A stretch of DNA of 49,493 nucleotides from Muribaculaceae bacterium (GTDB lineage: Bacteria > Bacteroidota > Bacteroidia > Bacteroidales > Muribaculaceae). Made by a program: the position numbers and the translations under genes. Location of the stretch: the NCBI GenBank assembly GCA_009775355.1, contig VSPN01000013.1, positions 1 through 49,493 of the forward strand, in the 5' to 3' direction. Positions 1-8,603 of the stretch are shown here, in pieces. Below the pieces are notes generated by a model. The model saw only the letters and a program-made list of their open reading frames with translations. It ran no database searches and was not told where the DNA came from. Within the stretch, counting starts at the first letter, position 1, and every line of letters begins with the position of its first letter.

Positions 1-28
1 CAAGTTCTTTATGTTCAGACTGGCCACA

Positions 29-2068
29 CTATACTCTTGATACTCTCTCCCGCCCACCGGAAAAATCCGCTGACCCGTTATAGCTTACAGATATGTAAGG
101 CATGCGCATGTCGAGCCGCATGTGCTGTTCGTTGCGGTTCCATTGGCTCAGCGATCTGCTGCCCTGATCATACTTGCCGAACGGCATGATCATACCCGCC
201 GAGAACTGCCATGATTTCCAGTTATAGCTCAGGTCAATCACATTGATATCCTCGCCCCACGAGATCTTCTCTCCCCACAGATCGCGCTGCGATCTGACAT
301 ATTGAGCGGAAAGCACAAATCCCCAGTGCGACAGCTGAACGGAAGCATTGCCGCTCCATCCGTTGTGGCGCAGATCGTATCCGGTGCCGCGCATGCGCTC
401 CATCCGATACTGCAGATATCCGCTTGCTGTCAGCCAGTCTGGAATTATCTCGATCTGCGGAGCAATGAAGAAAGAGAGATTCTGCAGACCGCGGCTGTTT
501 TCATATGTCGTTATCAGCCGGTCTCCCTCCCAGTAAAGCAACGGTGTTATGGCATCGGGCGATGTGAAAGCCCTGACACCGAATGTGCCGTTCACTCGCG
601 GAAGGTTGAATCCATAGCTGAACAAGAGCATATATGAACTTGCCGTTTTAAGGCTCTGATTGCCGACACGCCACTGAAATCCGTCAAGCTGCTGCGGCAC
701 GACGTTGGTCTCTGCCAGAGAAGGAGTGGATTGCCAGGATGAGAAGCTGAGCCGTAAATTATGATTCTGATTCGGCGAATATGTAACGGTGGCCTGCGGC
801 CTCGGGTTCCAAGAGTGATTGCCCCTGTCCGACTCCCTGAAAAGAAAGTCCGTGTACTGCACCCCCATACCGGCGGTCGCCGTCCATCTGCCAAAACGGT
901 GGAAATATTCGGCAAAGAAATAGAGTCTGTCCTGACGCTGGTGGAATATGCTTCCTCCAAGGTTCTCATATTCCGATCTGTTGCGGTTGGCCTTATATGA
1001 GGCTCCGGCCGTGAAGCGGGAGTTGCTCCATTTCTTAATGTAATCGGCTTCGACGGCATAAGCCTGGTTTCTGTCGCGTATGGAGGTATGTATGTCGGCA
1101 AGAAAATCCGCTACGTCAGGCATCTGTTCGATATAGTCCGACCATGAACTGCCGAAATACATAGATGCGCTGAAGTCGACCACAAGCTTCTGACAGCGCA
1201 CAAAGTTCTGCTCCAGATACAGCGACAGTGCCGGATAATTTCCCTTGTCGCCGAACCGCTCGGTCAGCCGGATATCATCAGTTCCGTTGTCGTATGACAC
1301 ACGTCCGCGATATTCCGTCAGGTTGCCAAGGTGCTGCTGGTTCGTAAACTGGGCCACGAAGACAGTAGTATCCGGCTTTATGTAATTGTAAGATGCGAAA
1401 TAATATGGCAGCGTGTTGTCAAGACGCCCTCCGCGTGGCGTCTCGCTGCGTGAGACCGAAGTGCCGTCAGGCCTGGTGAAAGTCTCGTTATAGTCACGAT
1501 ATATCTTCACATCTTCCGTCAGTTTGCAACTCGCGTATACCTCCCACTGCGAACGGCCCACATTCAGTTTAGCGTCAGCCATATAGTAACCCCACGCCTC
1601 GTTGAGAGCGGGACGCGCCTGTGCCTGGAGAGAACCGCCCACAGCCGGATTCGAGACTACGATGTTCAATACATAGTTCACCCCGCCATAACGCAATCCG
1701 GGATTATCTATCCACTCGACTCGCCTGACCGTTTCAGGCAGCAATGCCCTTACCTGCTCGACCGACGCCTCGCGACCGTTGATACGCAACTGCACTGACT
1801 GCCCGGCGGCCTGCACAGAACCGAGAACATCATTCACATTCAGCGACGGAATCATCAGATTGTTTATAAGCTGCATTCCGTTTTTGGAATTATCGACCGC
1901 ACTTTTCGACGGATGATACACATCCATATCGGCCTTGCGGATCACCTTCGGAGCCTCGATCACGATCTCCTGAAGATCCTGAGCGGGCAACGAATCCGGG
2001 CTCTCGGTCTGCGCCTGTAAGCCTAAAACGCCACACACTACTGCAGCTCCTGTCACTATTGTCTTCAT
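29..2068 (-). CDS. Outer-membrane beta-barrel protein (TonB-receptor-like, OMP_b-brl_3 type)
   Basis: Predicted outer-membrane beta-barrel of about 679 residues. A signal peptide (MKTIVTGAAVVCGVLGLQA) is followed by a plug-like region in which VQLRINGREAS and a VEWIDNPGLRYGG motif are seen, typical of the plug of TonB-dependent receptors lacking a carboxypeptidase-like N-domain. The rest is aromatic-rich alternating beta strands. I chose the third in-frame ATG (2066-2068) because the signal peptide starts there; two further ATGs at 2092 and 2116 lie in a 24-bp direct repeat that would add 16 polar residues in front of it. The last residues (GRERVSRV) lack the terminal aromatic residue usual for barrel proteins. 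The substrate cannot be told. The gene shares orientation with the larger receptor upstream, separated by about 310 bp from this start. Confidence 0.75.
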   Translation of the reverse strand: MKTIVTGAAVVCGVLGLQAQTESPDSLPAQDLQEIVIEAPKVIRKADMDVYHPSKSAVDNSKNGMQLINNLMIPSLNVNDVLGSVQAAGQSVQLRINGREASVEQVRALLPETVRRVEWIDNPGLRYGGVNYVLNIVVSNPAVGGSLQAQARPALNEAWGYYMADAKLNVGRSQWEVYASCKLTEDVKIYRDYNETFTRPDGTSVSRSETPRGGRLDNTLPYYFASYNYIKPDTTVFVAQFTNQQHLGNLTEYRGRVSYDNGTDDIRLTERFGDKGNYPALSLYLEQNFVRCQKLVVDFSASMYFGSSWSDYIEQMPDVADFLADIHTSIRDRNQAYAVEADYIKKWSNSRFTAGASYKANRNRSEYENLGGSIFHQRQDRLYFFAEYFHRFGRWTATAGMGVQYTDFLFRESDRGNHSWNPRPQATVTYSPNQNHNLRLSFSSWQSTPSLAETNVVPQQLDGFQWRVGNQSLKTASSYMLLFSYGFNLPRVNGTFGVRAFTSPDAITPLLYWEGDRLITTYENSRGLQNLSFFIAPQIEIIPDWLTASGYLQYRMERMRGTGYDLRHNGWSGNASVQLSHWGFVLSAQYVRSQRDLWGEKISWGEDINVIDLSYNWKSWQFSAGMIMPFGKYDQGSRSLSQWNRNEQHMRLDMRMPYISVSYNGSADFSGGRERVSRV

Positions 2069-2116
2069 CCGACACAACTTATCGGTCTTCATCCAGCATG
2101 TCTTGTCTGTCTTCAT
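2066..2116 (-). repeat. 24-bp direct repeat carrying alternative start codons
   Basis: Two and a bit copies of a 24-bp unit (each beginning ATGAAGACxGA on the minus strand) lie at 2116-2093, 2092-2069 and then the first bases of the chosen start. In frame they read MKTDKTCW, MKTDKLCR, MKT. Replication slippage here would change the number of upstream ATGs without breaking the frame. Confidence 0.7.
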
Positions 2117-2156
2117 CTGCTATATCTTATCGAATCCAATTTATAGTTTAAAGATG

Positions 2157-2190
2157 CAAAAATCATCAATATCCGCATCGTAAACGCCAA
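2157..2190 (-). promoter_or_regulatory. Possible promoter of the 29-2068 gene
   Basis: On the minus strand GATTTTTG at 2157-2164 is one base off the Bacteroidetes -7 consensus TAnnTTTG, with a TTG at 2188-2190 about 23 nt upstream. Spacing is slightly long, so this is a weak candidate. It would give a leader of roughly 85 nt before the chosen start. Confidence 0.3.
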
Positions 2191-2380
2191 CAGATGTTAA
2201 ACTGTGACACTCCGCCGCGATAATTCTTACTCTCTCACTCAAATTTGAAACCACAGACCAAATTTTTCCGGCTGTTTTCAATCATTCAGATATATAAAAA
2301 CAGGAGAGACTTAACAATGCAAATCTCTCCGGCAATATTCCTCTTTGTTGTGTCAGAACAGACAATTCAAAATCGGGGCA

Positions 2381-5254
2381 TCAGCGCGGGCGGAAACCGC
2401 CGCCGCGTGTGCCTCCCTCAGGACGCTCGCCGCGCGGGCCGCGCGGGCCGAATCCGGGACCGGCATCGGGCGGCAGATCGTCGGGCATGTTCTTCGCCAC
2501 CTTCTTTGTCAGGGTATTGAACTTCCAGGTAACTCCAAACATCACATACCGGTTCAGGTCGTTATACTCGTTGTCGGTGATGATGTTGGCACTTACCGAA
2601 CGGCTCACGTTCTTCTTCTGCCCCAGCAGGTCGTAGGCGCGGACCGAGAATGTCAGCGACTTGTCGCTCAGCACCGAATACGAAAGCTGCGCGTTCCAGA
2701 GCCACTGCGTGTTGTCGAAACCCTGAGAGTATCCCGTGGATTTCGCAAACGACAGATCAGTGGTCAGCTCAAGTCCGAACGGAAGATAGAGCGATGCGTC
2801 GGCGTCGAAGCCATATGAATGTGTATACCTGTTCTGCTGGAGCTGGAGCGTACTGGTCGCCATCTGGAACGAATAGGTCGGATTGACCGTCATCTGGAAT
2901 ATGTCGGACGAGAAAGTCATGCCGGCCGTGGGCGAGAGCACAAGATTGCCGCTACAGTTGAACTGACCGTCGATATAGCCGGCACTCGAGGCATACCGCC
3001 CGTTGAACCGCGCCATGACCCGCCACTTGCGGTTGCGGAGCGGCTGGTTGAGCATGAACATGCCGAACACGTTCCAGTTTCCATTGGCATTCGCATAGGT
3101 GGTGGTGCGCACACCGGTCTCCGGGTCGGTGAGTGTGCGCGACACAATGTTGTTGAGCGCGAACGAAGCGTTTGCCACTGCGAATATCGACTGCTGTGTG
3201 TCCGTGTTGTAATTGTTGTAGTGCATGCCGATGTTCTGGGTGAATGTCGGCTTGAGATCCGGATTGCCGACTTTAATGTTCAGGGGGTCTGACACATCGG
3301 CCACCGGCTGAAGCTGCATCAGCGACGGCTGGGAGGTGCGGGCCCGGTAATGGGCCATAAGACTCGACGTTTTCGAGAACTTGTAGCGGAAACGCAGATA
3401 TGGGGCGACATTGAACACCCAGCGGGTGTCGATGTTGCGGGCCGGGTTGATCATATCCTCGCTTTCCGAACTTGATGGCGCGAAAGTCACACCGGCGTTG
3501 AGGTTGTAGGCGGACGCCGTCTTCTTATATCCCACCTGCAGCTCCTGGGTCGTGAACTTGTTGCGGAACCGGTTGGAGAGGTCGTATGAGAGTTCTGATC
3601 CTGCCGGCACTGACGTATAATCGGGCATTCCGGCAAGGAAAGGATCAAAACCGTCGGACACGGGTATGTCGTATGTCAGCTTGTCGGCATTGTTGAAACG
3701 AAGTGACGCCTTGTATGCCACTTCAAGATAGTTGCCCCGCGACGGGTCGCCGAGCGGCTCGGTCCACGTCAGACGCCCCTCGACCGAATTGCTCCACTGC
3801 CGCGAGTCAAGATACTGGTACAGTCGCTCGCTGTCGTCCTGCCGAAGGAAGTATTCGATATCGTTCCACGTGGTGGTGCGTTCACGGGTGTTGGAAAACG
3901 CATAGTTGAACTGCGCGGAGAACGATCGGCCCGGACGTGACAGGAATCTGTGGGTATATATAAGGCGTCCGCTGACATTGTAGTCTGTACCCCGGTTGCC
4001 CCGCAACGCATAGTTGCTGTTGACCTTGTCGGCCTCGGCCAAGCCCGCTCTCAGTATAGAGGAGTCCTGCTGCTCGGACCGACGCATGTTGAGCGAGAAT
4101 TCCGGACGAAAATCGAGCACATCGGCATCCGTGATGTTCCACTGCATGCGGAACTGGGCACGGAGACTGTGCCCGCGGTCGCGGGTGCGCGATCCGCCGC
4201 GCAGATAGCTCACAGAATCGGGAAAAAGATATTGCGTATCGAAACGGCTGCGCGAGTCGCGGTCGGAATGGGTGTAGAGCACATTGCCTCCGACACGGAA
4301 TTTTTCTTCATTGCCTACATTGAAGTTGACGCCGAACTGCTGTGTGGAATTGATACCGTTGTTACCGCCGAAATCGCGGAAACGGCCGCGCCCCTGGTCG
4401 GTAAAGCCCATCTCGTTTATGTTGTTGCCTCCTCCGACAAACGAGACCTGATTGCCGTTCTTGAACCAGTTCACGTTGAAACTTCCCTGATAGCGGTGGT
4501 CGGTGCCGTAGCCTGCCGACACGTTACCGAACCAGCCGTTGTTCATATCTTTCTTGACGGTCAGGTTGATCACAGTCTCGTCTTCGCCGTCATCGACTCC
4601 GGTGAGACGCGCGGTCTCGCTCTTGCGGTCGACCACCTGCACCTTCTCGACCATGTTCGAGGGGAGATTCTTCGACGCCATCTTGGGATCGTCGGCAAAA
4701 AACTCCTTGCCGTCGATCAGAATCTTGGTAACAGTCTTGCCACCCGACGTGATCGAACCGTCTGAACCGACCTCGACGCCGGGAAGTTTCTTGAGCAGAT
4801 CCTCGACCGAGGCTGTCGGCGCCGTATGAAACGAACCCGCATTGAATTCCAGCGTGTCCTGCTTGGCCACGACAGCGGCTCTGACGGCAGTCACCTCTGC
4901 CTCTCCGAGCATCACGGAATTCTCGGTCATGGTCAATTTGCCCAAATCCCTGACTTCTGCGCTGTCGGTCACAGACACAAGTTTCGACACATCGTCCATG
5001 CCCGTCATGGTGAGCAGAAGACCATAGTCCGCAGGTTTTATTTTCTCAAACACAAAAGAACCGTCGACATCGGTCATCACATATCCGGCTCTTGTCGAAT
5101 CGGCCACCGACACAAGCTGGACGGCGACTCCGGGCAGACCCTCGCCATCCTGATCAAGCACTGTGCCGCGCACAGTGGCTGCGACAGCCGTGATTCCGGC
5201 CAGCGCGGAAATGCCGAATATCCCGGTCCAAAGCAATAAGGAAGAACTTCTCAT
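2381..5254 (-). CDS. TonB-dependent receptor-like outer-membrane protein with carboxypeptidase-like N-domain
   Basis: A 957-residue outer-membrane receptor-like protein. Order of parts: signal peptide (about 1-26), carboxypeptidase regulatory-like beta-sandwich (about 27-105, with GTVLDQDGEGLPGVAVQLV and a TDVDGSFVF strand), plug domain (about 120-215, with EDLLKKLPGVEVGSDG and KILIDGKEFFADDP), then a long barrel with typical NPDLKPTFTQNIGMHY and PEFSLNMRRSE segments. Family knowledge (OMP_b-brl_3/CarboxypepD_reg) suggests uptake or export across the outer membrane driven by TonB, but there is no SusD partner beside it, so the ligand is unknown. Odd feature: the C-terminus (about 925-957) is a Pro/Gly/Arg-rich tail after the last strand. 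The 236-bp upstream region has no clear TAnnTTTG box; a 6-bp hairpin (5275-5291) sits in the presumed leader. Confidence 0.85.
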   Translation of the reverse strand: MRSSSLLLWTGIFGISALAGITAVAATVRGTVLDQDGEGLPGVAVQLVSVADSTRAGYVMTDVDGSFVFEKIKPADYGLLLTMTGMDDVSKLVSVTDSAEVRDLGKLTMTENSVMLGEAEVTAVRAAVVAKQDTLEFNAGSFHTAPTASVEDLLKKLPGVEVGSDGSITSGGKTVTKILIDGKEFFADDPKMASKNLPSNMVEKVQVVDRKSETARLTGVDDGEDETVINLTVKKDMNNGWFGNVSAGYGTDHRYQGSFNVNWFKNGNQVSFVGGGNNINEMGFTDQGRGRFRDFGGNNGINSTQQFGVNFNVGNEEKFRVGGNVLYTHSDRDSRSRFDTQYLFPDSVSYLRGGSRTRDRGHSLRAQFRMQWNITDADVLDFRPEFSLNMRRSEQQDSSILRAGLAEADKVNSNYALRGNRGTDYNVSGRLIYTHRFLSRPGRSFSAQFNYAFSNTRERTTTWNDIEYFLRQDDSERLYQYLDSRQWSNSVEGRLTWTEPLGDPSRGNYLEVAYKASLRFNNADKLTYDIPVSDGFDPFLAGMPDYTSVPAGSELSYDLSNRFRNKFTTQELQVGYKKTASAYNLNAGVTFAPSSSESEDMINPARNIDTRWVFNVAPYLRFRYKFSKTSSLMAHYRARTSQPSLMQLQPVADVSDPLNIKVGNPDLKPTFTQNIGMHYNNYNTDTQQSIFAVANASFALNNIVSRTLTDPETGVRTTTYANANGNWNVFGMFMLNQPLRNRKWRVMARFNGRYASSAGYIDGQFNCSGNLVLSPTAGMTFSSDIFQMTVNPTYSFQMATSTLQLQQNRYTHSYGFDADASLYLPFGLELTTDLSFAKSTGYSQGFDNTQWLWNAQLSYSVLSDKSLTFSVRAYDLLGQKKNVSRSVSANIITDNEYNDLNRYVMFGVTWKFNTLTKKVAKNMPDDLPPDAGPGFGPRGPRGERPEGGTRGGGFRPR

Positions 5255-5274
5255 CAGTAATTATTTTTAGACCC

Positions 5275-5291
5275 CATTCCACAACGGAATG
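5275..5291 (-). other. Small inverted repeat in the leader of the receptor gene
   Basis: CATTCC, a 5-nt loop, then GGAATG: a perfect 6-bp stem 20 nt upstream of the ATG at 5254. It could be a leader hairpin. Function is unknown. Confidence 0.4.
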
Positions 5292-5461
5292 ACAGCCACC
5301 CATGACTTTTGTTTAATTTCAGCCGCAAACCGAGGGTAAACGACACCATACAGCCGACAGACAGCATTCCCCAAAGAGATCCGTATCAAATTCACAACGC
5401 CCGAACCACACAAGAATCTAACCATATCGCAAGGCCGTTTGTTTAAAATTCAAGACTCAGT

Positions 5462-5491
5462 AAAACACCGATCTTAAAAACACCGATCTTA
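5462..5491 (+). repeat. 15-bp tandem duplication abutting a start codon
   Basis: The 15-mer AAAACACCGATCTTA occurs twice in perfect tandem (5462-5476, 5477-5491). The second copy ends on the first base of the ATG of the 113-residue gene, so the duplication changes the spacing between upstream signals and the start. Confidence 0.85.
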
Positions 5492-5832
5492 TGACACACA
5501 AAGAATTTACAGAAAAGGCCGTCAGAGCCGTGCAGGAATACATCGACAATTTCTACAGATTCGATTCCGACCCGCAGCTGCGCATAAACCCCGCGACTTC
5601 AGAAATAATACTCACCGACAGCAATGCCCTGAGGTCGGCCATCGAAGATTCCGACGAAGCGATAGAGAACGCTGCCGCCGCACACGGCATGGCCAATCAG
5701 GAAGCCATGGATTTCCAGGTCTCGGTCAATCCCGAATTCATCGCGGTCAAGCCTTTGCTCCGCACTCTCCCCGACGGAGGCACCGTCCCCGACACCGACG
5801 CCATCGCCTCGCTCGCCGCCCGCTACTGCTGA
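5491..5832 (+). CDS. Small hypothetical protein, 113 aa
   Basis: I do not recognise a family. The product is acidic and soluble, with no signal peptide or membrane helix. The N-terminal third (EFTEKAVRAVQEYIDNFYRFDSDPQLRINPATSEIILTD is the visible opening pattern, split here only by eye) suggests an amphipathic helix followed by strands. The middle (about 48-75) is Ala/Glu-rich and probably helical. The C-terminus ends ASLAARYC. Codon use and GC match the neighbours, and it stands alone between a minus-strand receptor and the yqeY operon. Being a real gene is supported by length and codon bias only. Confidence 0.6.
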   Translation: MTHKEFTEKAVRAVQEYIDNFYRFDSDPQLRINPATSEIILTDSNALRSAIEDSDEAIENAAAAHGMANQEAMDFQVSVNPEFIAVKPLLRTLPDGGTVPDTDAIASLAARYC

Positions 5833-5869
5833 ACACAGAAACTGAAGTCTTACATCCGCAACATTATGC

Positions 5870-5893
5870 GGAATACCGTTTGGAATACCGTTT
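5870..5893 (+). repeat. 12-bp tandem repeat
   Basis: GGAATACCGTTT is present twice in perfect tandem (5870-5881 and 5882-5893), downstream of the small gene and upstream of the yqeY promoter. No function is apparent. Confidence 0.75.
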
Positions 5894-5951
5894 GATTCGC
5901 TGTTTTTGTCCGTTTTTGGGACAGATTCACAATTATTTCCATTTTTTTTAG

Positions 5952-5959
5952 TAACTTTG
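5952..5959 (+). promoter_or_regulatory. -7 element for the yqeY-serS operon
   Basis: TAACTTTG matches the Bacteroidetes -7 consensus TAnnTTTG. A clear -33 TTTG at the usual distance is missing; T-runs lie upstream. The transcript would start near 5966 and have a leader of about 75 nt before yqeY. Confidence 0.6.
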
Positions 5960-6041
5960 CGAGTTAATAAAGACTATGGGCGGCGGAATGATTCCGAGGA
6001 ATTTTCCGCTGCCACAGCCAGATAAAAAATAAGAATAACAT

Positions 6042-6494
6042 ATGAATCTTTTCGACAAGGTGAGCGAAGACATCAGGAAAGCGATGCTCGCTCGCGAGAA
6101 GGTACGCCTTGAGGCTCTCAGAGGAGCGAAAAAAGAATTTATTGAGGCCAAGACAGCAAAGGGAGCCAATGGCGAACTTTCAGACGAGAATGCAATCAAA
6201 ATCCTCGTCAAGATGGTAAAGCAGCGCAAAGAAAGCGCAAGGATATATCAGGAGAACAACCGTCAGGAACTGGCCGACAACGAGCTCGCCGAGGCCGCAG
6301 TACTTGAGGAGTACCTGCCCGGCCAGCTTTCGCCCGAAGAACTCGATGCCGAACTGCGAGCCATCATGGCAGAGACCGGCGCGACTGGTCCGCGCGACAT
6401 GGGCAAAGTGATGGGCTTAGCCTCAAAAAGGCTCGCCGGACGCGCCGAAGGCCGCGCCATTTCCGAAGCTGTCAAGAAACTTCTCAACCAGTAA
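6042..6494 (+). CDS. yqeY: GatB/YqeY domain protein
   Basis: A 150-residue YqeY-family protein. The family signature is clear: MNLFDKVSEDIRKAMLAREK, then the helical segment with KMVKQRKESARIYQENNRQELADNE and the EYLPGQLSPEEL turn, ending in the small C-terminal domain with GPRDMGKVMGLASKRLAGRAEGR. The domain is shared with the tail of the tRNA amidotransferase subunit GatB and is thought to bind tRNA; the cellular role of the stand-alone protein is not settled. It is first in a seven-gene operon, 21 bp ahead of serS, which fits a link with tRNA. Confidence 0.93.
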   Translation: MNLFDKVSEDIRKAMLAREKVRLEALRGAKKEFIEAKTAKGANGELSDENAIKILVKMVKQRKESARIYQENNRQELADNELAEAAVLEEYLPGQLSPEELDAELRAIMAETGATGPRDMGKVMGLASKRLAGRAEGRAISEAVKKLLNQ

Positions 6495-6515
6495 ACACCC
6501 TTAAAGAAAAGAACT

Positions 6516-7787
6516 ATGCTTACGCTTCAGACCATTAAGGCCGATCCTGATTTCGTGATCCGCCGTCTCGCCGTGAAAGGTTTCGACGGAAAGGAAGTCA
6601 TCGGCAGAATTCTCGATATCGACGCCGAACGCCGCAGACTGCAGCAGAAAACAGACTCAGACGCTTCCGAGCTCAAGAAACTCGCATCCTCTATCGGCTC
6701 GCTTATCAAAGAAGGGAAGACAGAAGAGGCCGAACAGGCCAAAAACCGTGTAGCCGAACTCAAGGCCGGAACCAAGGGACTTCAGGACCGTCTCGCCGCA
6801 TGCGAGAACGATGTCCGCGATCTCCTGCTCACTGTGCCGAACCTGCCCTGCGACGCTGTACCCGAAGGGCGGTCGGCAGAAGACAACGTGGTCGAGAAGA
6901 CCGGAGGCGTAATGCCCGATCTCCCCGAAGACGCGCTGCCCCACTGGGATCTCGCCCGCAAATACAACATAATCGACTTCGAGACCGGAGTGAAGGTCAC
7001 CGGAGCCGGATTCCCGTTCTATATAGGCAAAGGCGCGCGTCTGCAGCGTGCACTGATACAGTTCTTCCTCGACGAGGCGTGGCACGCCGGATACACCGAG
7101 GTCGAACCGCCGTTCGTGGTCAACGAAGACTCCGGCTACGGCACAGGCCAGCTCCCCGACAAGGAGGGACAGATGTATCACGTCGGCCTCGACAATCTCT
7201 ATCTGATCCCCACCGCCGAGGTGCCGGTGACCAACATGTACCGCGACGTGATTCTCGCCGAGAGCGACCTGCCGAAGAAGAACTGCGCCTATTCACCCTG
7301 CTGGCGTCGCGAGGCCGGCAGCTACGGCAAGGACGTGCGCGGTCTCAACAGACTGCACCAGTTCGATAAGGTCGAGATCGTCAGGATCGAGAAACCGGAG
7401 AACTCCTACGCGGCTCTTGAGGAAATGAAAGACCATGTGCAGGGTCTGCTCGACAAACTCGGTCTCCCCTGGCACATTCTGCGTCTCTGCGGCGGCGACA
7501 TGAGCTTTACATCGGCCATAACATTCGACTTCGAAGTGTGGAGCGCGGCTCAGAAGCGCTGGCTCGAGGTGTCATCGGTATCCAATTTCGAGACGTATCA
7601 GGCCAACCGCCTGAAATGCCGCTACCGCGGTTCAGACAAAAAGATACAGCTCTGCCACACCCTAAACGGTTCGGCTCTCGCCCTGCCGCGCATCATGGCC
7701 GCCATTCTCGAGAACTTCCAGACTCCCGAAGGCATAGTCATTCCCGAATGTCTGCGCAGCTATTGCGGATTCGATATTATAAACTGA
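6516..7787 (+). CDS. serS: Seryl-tRNA synthetase
   Basis: Cytoplasmic class II aminoacyl-tRNA synthetase (423 aa, normal length) that charges tRNA-Ser (and tRNA-Sec where present) with serine. The N-terminal 110 residues form the tRNA-binding antiparallel coiled coil (SELKKLASSIGSLIKEGKTEEAEQ and on). The catalytic core shows the TAEVPVTNMY substrate region, motif 2 (CWRREAGSYGKDVRGLNRLHQF, given in part) and motif 3 (NGSALALPRIMAAILENFQ). It lies 21 bp after yqeY and 16 bp before the pseudokinase gene, so the three are almost certainly co-transcribed. Confidence 0.98.
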   Translation: MLTLQTIKADPDFVIRRLAVKGFDGKEVIGRILDIDAERRRLQQKTDSDASELKKLASSIGSLIKEGKTEEAEQAKNRVAELKAGTKGLQDRLAACENDVRDLLLTVPNLPCDAVPEGRSAEDNVVEKTGGVMPDLPEDALPHWDLARKYNIIDFETGVKVTGAGFPFYIGKGARLQRALIQFFLDEAWHAGYTEVEPPFVVNEDSGYGTGQLPDKEGQMYHVGLDNLYLIPTAEVPVTNMYRDVILAESDLPKKNCAYSPCWRREAGSYGKDVRGLNRLHQFDKVEIVRIEKPENSYAALEEMKDHVQGLLDKLGLPWHILRLCGGDMSFTSAITFDFEVWSAAQKRWLEVSSVSNFETYQANRLKCRYRGSDKKIQLCHTLNGSALALPRIMAAILENFQTPEGIVIPECLRSYCGFDIIN

Positions 7788-7803
7788 CATAAAACCACAA
7801 AGC

Positions 7804-8586
7804 ATGACCATGGACCAAAGCAAAGCCTACATCAGCAAAGAGGAGAAAAAGATCCCTGTCAACGACCCCTCGGGCAAGTGGTCGGATCTGACACTTCTTC
7901 CCGAATGGGAAGAGAAGTATTATGACGTCTACACTGTGCGCAAGCATGGCAAGTGGGTCATGCTCAAGGCTCTCAAACCTGAATACGCCGACAAGGCAGA
8001 ATTCCGCGAGATGCTGAGCCAGGAGTTTGAGACGCGCTACAATCTGGCTCATCCGAATATTGTGATGGTCAACGACTTCGAAGAGATACCGGGCATAGGC
8101 ATGTCGATCATCACCGATGACGTCTATGGCTATTCGCTGCGCCGGCTCATCGATGAGAAGAGACTCACGCCAAAGATAGTGCACAGGCTTCAGACCCAGC
8201 TTCTCGACGCAATGCAGTATATCCAGGAAAACCACATCGTGCATGACCCGATCACGCCCGAGACAATAATTTTCACGGAATACAACGAGAATCTGAAACT
8301 TATCAATGTCGGATACGCACAGCAGGACAGGCTCTCGGCTCACGACACAGAAGCCGACATAAGGAATTATGGCAAGGTACTCAACGAGGTTCTCGACCAT
8401 CTGCCGACATCGCTTCCTCGGCTGCGCAAAATCGCCGAAAAATGCGAGGCCAACGACAAGTCTCTCCCCTCGGTGGCCGACATTCACCTTGCAGTCGAAC
8501 GGCGCAATTCCTCGCAGATCTACTACATGATCATCGCTTTCATCGCGATCATGGTGATTCTTCTGCTCTGGCTCACGCTGAAATAA
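7804..8586 (+). CDS. Tail-anchored pseudokinase (protein-kinase fold, catalytic residues lost)
   Basis: A 260-residue protein with a recognisable but degenerate kinase fold and a C-terminal membrane helix (about 238-258, IIAFIAIMVILLLWL). Visible kinase landmarks: a lysine in the VAIK position (K55 in WVMLKALK), a helix-C glutamate (about E76 in SQEFETRYNLAHPNIV), and a hinge followed by GYSLRRLI. In the catalytic loop HRDLKPEN is replaced by HDPITPET (137-144), so the catalytic Asp is Pro, the Lys is Thr and the Asn is Thr. The DFG motif is NVG (158-160). No clear glycine-rich loop is seen. It probably binds a partner rather than phosphorylates. The tail-anchor places the domain in the cytoplasm. 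It sits 16 bp after serS and 17 bp before the GNAT gene. ATG at 7810 is an equally good start. Confidence 0.75.
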   Translation: MTMDQSKAYISKEEKKIPVNDPSGKWSDLTLLPEWEEKYYDVYTVRKHGKWVMLKALKPEYADKAEFREMLSQEFETRYNLAHPNIVMVNDFEEIPGIGMSIITDDVYGYSLRRLIDEKRLTPKIVHRLQTQLLDAMQYIQENHIVHDPITPETIIFTEYNENLKLINVGYAQQDRLSAHDTEADIRNYGKVLNEVLDHLPTSLPRLRKIAEKCEANDKSLPSVADIHLAVERRNSSQIYYMIIAFIAIMVILLLWLTLK

Positions 8587-8603
8587 ACGGACACTACCCA
8601 TCA

